From Bacillota bacterium (GTDB taxonomy: Bacteria; Bacillota; Clostridia; Oscillospirales; Butyricicoccaceae): DNA of 5,777 bases. This document shows, piece by piece, positions 1 to 5,161 of the stretch. Positions within the stretch are counted from its first letter, which is position 1, and every line of letters begins with the position of its first letter. Location: assembly GCA_030705725.1 (NCBI GenBank), contig JAUZPW010000110.1:1-5777 (forward strand), in the 5' to 3' direction. The position numbers were made by a program, and so were the translations under genes. The notes under the pieces were generated by a model. That model was not told the origin of the DNA. It ran no database searches and was given only the letters and a program-made list of their open reading frames with translations.

Positions 1-876
1 CGGGTTGCAGAAGGAAAAAATTAGCTTATAGGAATAAAGCGCCTGGTGCGAAAAGCCCAGCACTTTTTTCCCTCCGGTTCTTCCGTATTTCCCATCGCCG
101 ACTATCGGATGCCCGGCATGGGCTAGCTGGGCCCTTATCTGGTGTGTTCTGCCGGTTAAAAGCTCGCATTCGAGCAGCGAAAAACCCGAACGGGAGCTAA
201 CGGTATTATATATTGTCGACGCTTTCTTAGAGCCGGGAACGGGCTTAGCGGTAACGGTTACGAGGTTATCGGCCTCGTTTTTAAGAATATAGCCGTCAAG
301 GCGGCCGGAGGCCGGCGACATTGCGCCGTTTATTAGGCACAGGTAGATTTTTCTGATTTCGCGGTTTTTTATTTTTTCGTTCATTATTCTGAGGGACTCC
401 GCGTTTTTAGCGGCGATCACGATGCCGCCCGTGTTCCTGTCTATCCTGTTGCAGAGCGCCGGGGAGAAAGAGTTTTCTTCCGCGGGGTTCCATTCTTTTT
501 TCTTATAAAGGTAAGCCTGTATATGCGAAATAAGCGTGTTTTCCTGCTCGTTTTCATCGGAGTGCACGATCACGCCGGGCTTTTTGTCGATCAGCATGAT
601 ATTTGTGTCCTCGTAAATAATATCGAGCTGAGGCGTGATGCGCAGATAAGCCGTGTCGCTGTCAGGCTTTTCGAAAAATTCATCGTTTATATAAAGGGAC
701 AGGATATCGCCGGAAATCAGGCGCTGATCCTCTTTTGCGCGTTTCCCGTTTATTTTTATTCGTTTAAGGCGGATATACTTATAAAGCAGGGAAGACGGCA
801 AAAACGGCAGGTTTTTAATAAGAAATCTGTCAAGCCTCTGATTTTCATCATTTTTTCCGACAATAAGCTCGCGCAT
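1..876 (-). CDS. RluA-family pseudouridine synthase with N-terminal S4 domain (partial, C-terminus off left edge)
   Basis: The enzyme isomerises uridine to pseudouridine in RNA; RluC/RluD-like members act on 23S rRNA in the cytoplasm. The visible 292 codons begin MRELIVGKND. An S4-like RNA-binding domain covers about residues 12-62 (QRLDRFL, then IKINGKRAK and GDIL). The catalytic domain follows: YEDTNIMLIDKKPGVIVHSD at about 89-107, the active-site block NRIDRNTGG at 143-151 with the presumed catalytic aspartate D146, and the family signature GRTHQIRAQLAHAGHPIVGD at 242-261. The reading frame is open to base 1, so only a short C-terminal tail should be missing. The ATG at 876-874 is preceded by GAGG (887-884) at 7-base spacing and by a good leftward promoter. 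The gene is divergent from yceD. One oddity is the active-site block, which reads NRID rather than HRLD. The family is clear; the exact target uridine, and so a gene symbol, cannot be assigned. Confidence 0.93.
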   Translation of the reverse strand, partial: MRELIVGKNDENQRLDRFLIKNLPFLPSSLLYKYIRLKRIKINGKRAKEDQRLISGDILSLYINDEFFEKPDSDTAYLRITPQLDIIYEDTNIMLIDKKPGVIVHSDENEQENTLISHIQAYLYKKKEWNPAEENSFSPALCNRIDRNTGGIVIAAKNAESLRIMNEKIKNREIRKIYLCLINGAMSPASGRLDGYILKNEADNLVTVTAKPVPGSKKASTIYNTVSSRSGFSLLECELLTGRTHQIRAQLAHAGHPIVGDGKYGRTGGKKVLGFSHQALYSYKLIFSFCNP

Positions 877-922
877 TGATATACCTCGCTTGTAACTTTA
901 CAATAAATTGGATATAATAACG

Positions 923-950
923 ATTATATAGCAAGTTTTTTGTTTGTAAA
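923..950 (-). promoter_or_regulatory. Sigma-A-type promoter for the pseudouridine synthase gene
   Basis: On the minus strand a TTTACA -35 box (950-945) is followed after 16 bases by a perfect TATAAT -10 box (928-923). Transcription would start near base 916, giving a leader of about 40 bases with the GAGG ribosome site near its end. The assignment rests on consensus match and position only. Confidence 0.7.
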
Positions 951-973
951 GAAAATGTATGGCATATGTATTG

Positions 974-1002
974 TTGACAAAGAATGGTCCGAGTATTATA
1001 AT
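974..1002 (+). promoter_or_regulatory. Consensus sigma-A promoter for yceD-rpmF
   Basis: A perfect TTGACA -35 box (974-979) and a perfect TATAAT -10 box (997-1002) are separated by the ideal 17 bases. Transcription should start near 1009, leaving a leader of only about 23 bases before the yceD ATG. Such a promoter predicts strong expression, which suits a ribosomal protein operon. There is no TG extended -10 element (bases 994-996 read TAT). The -10 box lies within dyad symmetry, described separately. Confidence 0.88.
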
Positions 1003-1009
1003 ACCATTC
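982..1009. repeat. Inverted repeat over the yceD-rpmF promoter, possible operator
   Basis: GAATGGT at 982-988 is matched by its exact reverse complement ACCATTC at 1003-1009, with 14 bases between the arms. Equivalent positions in the arms are 21 bases apart, about two helical turns. The arms flank the -10 box, one in the spacer and one ending at the predicted start site. A second symmetry, the perfect 12-base palindrome GTATTATAATAC (993-1004), contains the -10 box itself. The repeats are visible; operator function is inference, and AT-rich promoters often contain chance palindromes. No known box (PerR, Fur, Zur) matches well. Confidence 0.4.
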
Positions 1010-1021
1010 GTATCGTTTGAT

Positions 1022-1027
1022 GAGGTG
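1022..1027 (+). promoter_or_regulatory. Ribosome binding site that fixes the yceD start
   Basis: GAGGTG at 1022-1027 sits just before the ATG at 1032, with GAGG ending 6 bases upstream. In-frame TTG (1017) and ATG (1020) codons exist upstream, but they lie before or overlap this site and have no ribosome binding sequence of their own within the short predicted leader. The start is therefore placed at 1032. Confidence 0.8.
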
Positions 1028-1031
1028 CACC

Positions 1032-1529
1032 ATGAAAATTAGCTTAAACCGCGTCAGAGACAGCAAAAACGGAGAAATTGCATTCTCTTACGATATTGAC
1101 TTCAGGGATGTTAAGTGTTCCTTCGACCAACCGTTCCAGTCGCCGGTGCATGTATCGGGAAAGGTTTTTGACCATGCCGAGATTATGGAGGCGGAGCTTT
1201 TAATCGACACAGAGGTTAAAACGTCGTGCGCAAGGTGCGCAAAGGAAATCCAGTTTCCGCACAGCCTGAAGTTAAATTATCTCGTTTCGGAAGACGAGCA
1301 CTCCGATGCGGCCGAAGAAAATATACTTTGCGCGGAAAACGGCGAATTGGATATAGACGAAGCGGTAAAATCGGCGCTTCTACTAAGCATGGATATGGTT
1401 TATCTTTGCAGGGACGACTGTAAGGGCCTTTGCCCCGGATGCGGCGCAGACCTAAACGAGGGTCCGTGCTCCTGCAAAAAAGAAATAGACCCGAGGCTTT
1501 CCGTGCTTCGCGATTTGTTGGAAAAATAA
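1032..1529 (+). CDS. yceD: YceD/DUF177 family protein, large-subunit rRNA accumulation protein
   Basis: The 165-residue protein begins MKISLNRVRDSKNGEI and has a typical length for the DUF177 family. Family members from other bacteria and plants are needed for normal 23S rRNA accumulation; the molecular mechanism is unsettled. Visible landmarks are the CARC pair at C66/C69 and a cysteine-rich C-terminal block with C126, C130, C134, C137, C146 and C148, including GLCPGCGADLN at 132-142. The cysteines look like a metal site, probably zinc, which is inference. No signal peptide or membrane segment is seen, so it is cytoplasmic. It is the first gene after a consensus promoter and is followed 40 bases later by rpmF, the pairing seen across very distant bacteria (E. 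coli also has yceD-rpmF). Identification is secure; the biochemical role is not. Confidence 0.93.
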   Translation: MKISLNRVRDSKNGEIAFSYDIDFRDVKCSFDQPFQSPVHVSGKVFDHAEIMEAELLIDTEVKTSCARCAKEIQFPHSLKLNYLVSEDEHSDAAEENILCAENGELDIDEAVKSALLLSMDMVYLCRDDCKGLCPGCGADLNEGPCSCKKEIDPRLSVLRDLLEK

Positions 1530-1555
1530 AATTTCTATAAACGTTTTCCACCGTG

Positions 1556-1563
1556 AGGAGGTG
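1556..1563 (+). promoter_or_regulatory. Near-ideal ribosome binding site for rpmF
   Basis: AGGAGGTG is complementary to the 3' end of 16S rRNA and lies 6 bases before the ATG at 1570. It rules out the in-frame GTG at 1561, which falls inside the site itself. The strength fits the high translation demand of a ribosomal protein. Confidence 0.88.
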
Positions 1564-1569
1564 TTACCT

Positions 1570-1758
1570 ATGGCGGTACCTAAGAGAAGAATTTCCAAAA
1601 CCAGAAGGGATAAAAGGCGCAGTTCCCACTGGAAGCTTGACATTCCCGGAATAGCTAAATGCCCGAAATGCGGAGAGTTTAAACTTTCCCACAGGGTCTG
1701 CAAAGCCTGCGGCACATATGACGGACGCGAAGTCGTTAAAGTCGAGGCTGCGAAGTAA
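1570..1758 (+). CDS. rpmF: 50S ribosomal protein L32 (bL32), zinc-binding form
   Basis: The 62-residue product starts MAVPKRRISKTRRDKRRSSH, the classic basic N-terminus of bL32, and is full length for the family. A zinc ribbon follows with two CxxC pairs, CPKC (C31, C34) and CKAC (C44, C47), then the usual YDGREVV stretch. This is the four-cysteine form rather than the cysteine-free paralogue some bacteria use in zinc shortage. It is a structural protein of the large ribosomal subunit. The gene lies 40 bases after yceD, has a very strong ribosome binding site, and is closed by an intrinsic terminator 8 bases past its stop codon, so yceD-rpmF looks like the core transcript from the upstream promoter. 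Confidence 0.98.
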   Translation: MAVPKRRISKTRRDKRRSSHWKLDIPGIAKCPKCGEFKLSHRVCKACGTYDGREVVKVEAAK

Positions 1759-1765
1759 AAAAGAG

Positions 1766-1800
1766 AAAAGTAGGGAAGGTGCGTCCTTCCTTATTTTTTT
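1766..1800 (+). terminator. Intrinsic terminator after rpmF
   Basis: The core stem pairs GGAAGG (1774-1779) with CCTTCC (1785-1790) around the five-base loop TGCGT. It extends outward through a G-T pair, A-T and T-A pairs, another G-T pair and four A-T pairs, giving up to 14 pairs, and ends in seven Ts (1794-1800). It is well formed and on the right strand. The next start codon is only 21 bases beyond the T tract, so the following gene depends on read-through or on a promoter I cannot see. Confidence 0.88.
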
Positions 1801-1821
1801 GTTGGATGGTGGCATATTGAC

Positions 1822-3123
1822 ATGTCCGCTCTTATAACCGAAGTCGATAAAAACTGCCCGGCATATAAGGCCGGAATAAAAAAAGGCGAAACTCTTCTTA
1901 AAATCAACGGCGAAGATATAGTCGACGTTCTGGATTATAAATTCTTGAGCTACGATGCCAAACTTAAATTGACCATTGGGGTCAATAGCGGCATAAAGGA
2001 AGTAACGCTCGAGAAAGAAGACGGTGAAGAGCTCGGTCTTTCTTTTTCGACTTATCTTATTGATAAAATGAAAAGATGCAGAAACCATTGTGTCTTTTGT
2101 TTTATCGACCAGCTGCCCGGGGGGATGCGCGAAAGCCTTTACGTTAAAGACGACGACGCCAGAATGTCGTTTCTTCTCGGAAATTATATTTCTCTTACGA
2201 ATCTGACGGAAAAGGATGTAAACCGCATTATAAGAATGCGGATTTCGCCTGTTAACATCTCTGTACAGACGACTAACCCTGAGCTGCGCGAAAAAATGCT
2301 CCGCAATAAAGACGCCGGCAAAAGTCTGGGCATAATAAAAAGGTTCCGAGATGCCGGGATCCGTATGAACGCGCAGGTCGTGGTCTGCCCGGGTCTAAAC
2401 GACGGAGAGGAACTAAAAGGGACACTTCGCGATTTAACCGGCATGTTTCCAGAGGTCATGAGCATATCCGTTGTTCCCGTCGGCATCACAAAATTCAGGG
2501 ACGGACTTTATCCGATTAAGCCTGTCGGAAGAAAAGAGGCTGCGGATATACTGGAAATCGCGGAAGAATTCGGTCAGATCTGTATTGATAATTATCAAAG
2601 CCGCGTAGTCTACCCGGCGGACGAGCTTTTTCTGAAAGCGGGTGCCGCTTATCCGGAAAAAACGTATTACGAGGACTTCCCGCAATATGAAAACGGTGTC
2701 GGGATGCTTTCTCTCTTTGCATCAGAGTTTAAGGATAAGGTTGACAGCGCCCCAAAATTAAAGTGCAAACCGTTTACGGCGTTAACAGGAGAGGCGACAG
2801 GCTCATTTTTGAGTTCATTGATTGACTATACAAAAATAAAATGCGATAATCTTGAATATGAAATACGTCCCGTAAAAAACAGTTTCTTCGGAAGCTCAGT
2901 GGACGTTACGGGGCTTGTTACAGGCGGAGATATTCTTTCTGAATTCGCCCTTAGAAAGCCGCTTTACCGCGTGCTTGTCCCTGCCTGCATGCTCAGGTAC
3001 GACAGGGATATGTTTCTGGATTCGGTTTCGCTAAAAACACTTCAGGAATCGACAGATGTACCTGTGGAAATAATAGAGACGGACGGCGAAGCATTTTTCA
3101 ACGCCGTTTTTGAAGCTTTTTGA
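1822..3123 (+). CDS. PDZ / radical SAM / DUF512 protein of unknown function
   Basis: The 433-residue protein has the three-part layout of the DUF512 family. A PDZ-like domain covers about residues 1-75 (KAGIKKGETLLKINGEDI). A radical-SAM-type cluster motif follows, RCRNHCVFCFIDQLP, with C86, C90 and C93 in CxxxCxxC spacing, expected to hold a 4Fe-4S cluster and S-adenosylmethionine. From about 220 the DUF512 region runs to the end (QYENGVGML at 288-296, PACMLRYDRDMFLDSVSLKTL near 388-408). Other cysteines are C12, C189, C254, C315, C341 and C389. The start at 1822 has GGATGG/GGTGG (1804-1812) upstream, with a longish 9-base gap. There is no signal peptide or membrane segment. The reaction and substrate are unknown. 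Its place between L32 and Der hints at a translation-related task, but that is only association. Confidence 0.9.
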   Translation: MSALITEVDKNCPAYKAGIKKGETLLKINGEDIVDVLDYKFLSYDAKLKLTIGVNSGIKEVTLEKEDGEELGLSFSTYLIDKMKRCRNHCVFCFIDQLPGGMRESLYVKDDDARMSFLLGNYISLTNLTEKDVNRIIRMRISPVNISVQTTNPELREKMLRNKDAGKSLGIIKRFRDAGIRMNAQVVVCPGLNDGEELKGTLRDLTGMFPEVMSISVVPVGITKFRDGLYPIKPVGRKEAADILEIAEEFGQICIDNYQSRVVYPADELFLKAGAAYPEKTYYEDFPQYENGVGMLSLFASEFKDKVDSAPKLKCKPFTALTGEATGSFLSSLIDYTKIKCDNLEYEIRPVKNSFFGSSVDVTGLVTGGDILSEFALRKPLYRVLVPACMLRYDRDMFLDSVSLKTLQESTDVPVEIIETDGEAFFNAVFEAF

Positions 3124-3176
3124 AGGAAAAGTTCTTCAATATACCGAAAAGGCACGCACAGTTAAGATTCAATAGC

Positions 3177-3182
3177 GGAGGG
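3177..3182 (+). promoter_or_regulatory. Ribosome binding site of der with long spacing
   Basis: GGAGGG lies 12 bases before the der ATG at 3195, longer than the usual 5-9. An in-frame TAG at 3189-3191 forbids any earlier der start, so 3195 is the first possible one. A second ATG at 3184, in another frame, begins one base after the site, too close for normal initiation. Confidence 0.65.
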
Positions 3183-3194
3183 AATGGTTAGAAA

Positions 3195-4514
3195 ATGCCA
3201 AAGCCGGTTGTCGCGATTGTCGGCAGGCCTAATGTCGGAAAATCGATGCTTTTTAACAGAATTGCCGGAAAACGTCTATCAATTGTCGAAGATACGCCCG
3301 GTGTTACAAGAGACAGACTTTACGCTGACGCAGATTGGCGCGGCAGGGATTTTTTGCTTATCGATACGGGCGGAATCGAGCCCAACACCGACGATCAGAT
3401 ATTGAAATTTATGAGACAGCAGGCCGAGATCGCCATAAATACGGCCGATGTTATAATCTTTATAACCGATCTCAGAACGGGAATAACCGCGGCCGATCAG
3501 GATGTGGCGGCTATGCTGCAGCGGTCGAAAAAGCCCATAGTGCTTTGCGTCAATAAGCTTGACACGCCGGGAACCCCGCCTCCCGATTTTTACGAGTTTT
3601 ATAATCTGGGGCTGGGCGATCCGTTCGGAATCTCGGCGCTCCACGGTTACGGAACGGGCGAGCTTCTGGACGAATGCTTTAAGTATTTTCCCGAAGAGGA
3701 TAAAAATGAAGAGGATTCGGAAGCAATAAAGGTTGCCGTTATAGGCAAGCCGAACGCCGGGAAATCCTCGCTTATAAACTGCATATTGGGCGAAGAGCGC
3801 GTTATTGTCAGCAATGTGCCGGGCACGACGCGCGATTCGGTGGATACTTTTTTTGAAAACAAATGGGGAAAATTTCTGTTTATCGATACGGCGGGCATCC
3901 GCCGCAAATCAAAGGTGAATGAAAATATAGAATTTTTAAGCGTGCTCAGGGCAAAATCGGCGATTGAACGCTGCGACGTGTGCCTGATTATGGTCGACGC
4001 CGAGGAAGGCGTCACCGAGCAGGATACAAAAGTGGCGGGACTTGCGCACGAGGCCGGAAAAGCGTCCGTTATCGTTATGAACAAATGGGATCTCGTCGAC
4101 AAAGACGAGAAAACGATGCAAAAGGCTGAGGCAAAAGTCCATCTTGATCTTTCCTTTATGACTTACGCTCCGGTTGCCTTCATTTCGGCAAAGACAGGGC
4201 AGAGGGTGGAACGGCTTTTTGAGCTTATATGCTACGTTAATAATCAGAGCCTTATGCGCATAACGACGGGGGCGCTAAACGACGTTTTGTCAGAGGCGAC
4301 GCTAAGAGTGCAGCCCCCGACGGACAAGGGGCGCCGCCTGAAGGTGTATTATATGACCCAGACCGGTGTGAAACCGCCGCATTTCGTTATTTTCTGCAAC
4401 GACGCCGAACTTTTTCATTTTTCATACCAACGCTATATAGAAAATCAGCTGCGCGGAGTTTTCGGCCTTGAGGGCACTCCGATTCGCTTTACGCTGCGCC
4501 AAAAGGGAGATTAG
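3195..4514 (+). CDS. der: Ribosome biogenesis GTPase Der (EngA), tandem GTPase
   Basis: Der is an essential tandem GTPase that binds the large ribosomal subunit and helps its maturation. The 439-residue length is typical. First GTPase domain: P-loop GRPNVGKS (10-17), TPGVTRD (34-40), DTGG (57-60), NKLD (120-123), SAL (147-149). An acidic linker (EEDKNEEDSE, 167-176) leads to the second: GKPNAGKS (184-191), VPGTTRD (208-214), DTAG (231-234), NKWD (296-299), SAK (331-333). The KH-like domain fills about 350-439 (RLKVYYMTQTGVKPPHFVIF). All nucleotide-binding motifs are intact; the second P-loop reads KPNA instead of the common RPNV, a conservative change. It starts 71 bases after the DUF512 gene, with no clear promoter or terminator between them, and plsY follows after 5 bases, so co-transcription is likely. 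Confidence 0.98.
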   Translation: MPKPVVAIVGRPNVGKSMLFNRIAGKRLSIVEDTPGVTRDRLYADADWRGRDFLLIDTGGIEPNTDDQILKFMRQQAEIAINTADVIIFITDLRTGITAADQDVAAMLQRSKKPIVLCVNKLDTPGTPPPDFYEFYNLGLGDPFGISALHGYGTGELLDECFKYFPEEDKNEEDSEAIKVAVIGKPNAGKSSLINCILGEERVIVSNVPGTTRDSVDTFFENKWGKFLFIDTAGIRRKSKVNENIEFLSVLRAKSAIERCDVCLIMVDAEEGVTEQDTKVAGLAHEAGKASVIVMNKWDLVDKDEKTMQKAEAKVHLDLSFMTYAPVAFISAKTGQRVERLFELICYVNNQSLMRITTGALNDVLSEATLRVQPPTDKGRRLKVYYMTQTGVKPPHFVIFCNDAELFHFSYQRYIENQLRGVFGLEGTPIRFTLRQKGD

Positions 4515-4519
4515 CGAAA

Positions 4520-5161
4520 ATGTTTTTTAGATTTTGCTGCGTGGCCGCAATATCTTATCTGCTCGGAAGCGTTAATTTTTCAATCATAGTATCAAGATGG
4601 CTGATTGGCGCGGACATCAGGAATTACGGAAGCAAAAACGCGGGGATGACAAACTCGTTTCGCGTTATGGGCGGAAAAAAGACCCTTATTGTTATACTGG
4701 GCGACGTGTCCAAAGGCGCGCTTTCCGTTTTGATCGCATATTTGATTTTCAGGGAAACCGGTGGCAGCCTGCTTATATACGCAAAGCTAACGGCGGCGGT
4801 TTTCGCGGTTGCGGGGCATATTTTCCCGATTTACTTCGGCTTCAAAGGCGGAAAAGGCGTGCTGACGACGGCTTCTGTGCTGCTGTTCTTCGACTGGCGT
4901 ATTCTCCTTGCGCTGCTTGTGGTTTTTGCCGTTTCTTATTTCCCGCTTTTTTATGTTTCGCTCAGCTCGGTGTTGGCTGCGTTCAGCCTGCCGTTTCTTT
5001 TGTATTTCTTTTACAGGGATTTGCCTGTTACGGCAATCGGGATTATAATGTCGGGCGGAATAATCTTTATGCACAGGTCGAATATCGTTCGGCTTATAAA
5101 CGGAACAGAAGTAAAAACAAACTTTTTTAAGAGAACCGAACGGGAGGCATCCAAAAAATGA
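4520..5161 (+). CDS. plsY: Acyl-phosphate:glycerol-3-phosphate acyltransferase PlsY
   Basis: PlsY is an integral membrane enzyme that moves an acyl group from acyl-phosphate to the 1-position of sn-glycerol-3-phosphate, giving lysophosphatidic acid, the first committed step of phospholipid synthesis in most bacteria. The 213-residue protein is mostly hydrophobic, with segments near 5-28, 55-77, 87-105, 118-137, 141-165 and 169-184. The family motifs are present: GSKNAGMTN (37-45, usually GSGNxGxTN), GHIFPIYFGFKGGKGV (99-114) and HRSNIVRLINGTE (185-197). The tail is short and basic. The start is 5 bases after the der stop; GGGAG (4505-4509) inside the end of der serves as ribosome site at 10 bases. 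The stop overlaps the gpsA start. Its acyl-phosphate supplier PlsX is not in the window. Confidence 0.97.
   Translation: MFFRFCCVAAISYLLGSVNFSIIVSRWLIGADIRNYGSKNAGMTNSFRVMGGKKTLIVILGDVSKGALSVLIAYLIFRETGGSLLIYAKLTAAVFAVAGHIFPIYFGFKGGKGVLTTASVLLFFDWRILLALLVVFAVSYFPLFYVSLSSVLAAFSLPFLLYFFYRDLPVTAIGIIMSGGIIFMHRSNIVRLINGTEVKTNFFKRTEREASKK
5142..5147 (+). promoter_or_regulatory. Ribosome binding site of gpsA inside the end of plsY
   Basis: GGGAGG lies 10 bases before the gpsA ATG at 5158, within the last codons of plsY. With the four-base ATGA overlap it points to translational coupling: ribosomes finishing plsY can restart on gpsA. It also supports 5158 as the true start. Confidence 0.75.

Noticed and set aside
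523..879. A 118-codon plus-strand open frame
   Set aside because: It lies entirely opposite the N-terminal half of the pseudouridine synthase gene, whose protein matches a known family throughout. It has no ribosome site or recognisable domain.
995..1002. PerR-like half-site (TTATAAT/ATTATAA) at the yceD promoter
   Set aside because: Only one half is present at a time; the matching second half is absent on either side. The similarity comes from the TATAAT box itself.
848..1066. A 72-codon minus-strand open frame across the divergent promoters
   Set aside because: It covers both promoters and the starts of two real genes. The composition is that of translated AT-rich non-coding DNA.
1637..1642. 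A perfect TTGACA within rpmF as a promoter for the DUF512 gene
   Set aside because: No acceptable -10 box lies 16-18 bases downstream, and the bases encode conserved L32 residues.
1564..2088. A 174-codon minus-strand open frame opposite rpmF and the DUF512 gene
   Set aside because: It is antisense to two well-supported genes and the terminator, and the predicted protein shows no domain I recognise.
3118..3139. Hairpin at the end of the DUF512 gene (TTGAAGGA with TTCTTCAA) as a terminator
   Set aside because: The stem is eight AT-rich pairs including a G-T pair, and no T tract follows, so it is unlikely to stop transcription before der.
4597..5130. A 177-codon plus-strand open frame inside plsY
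   Set aside because: PlsY in the other frame has all three family motifs. This frame gives a low-complexity Arg/Gly/Cys-rich product typical of a shadow.
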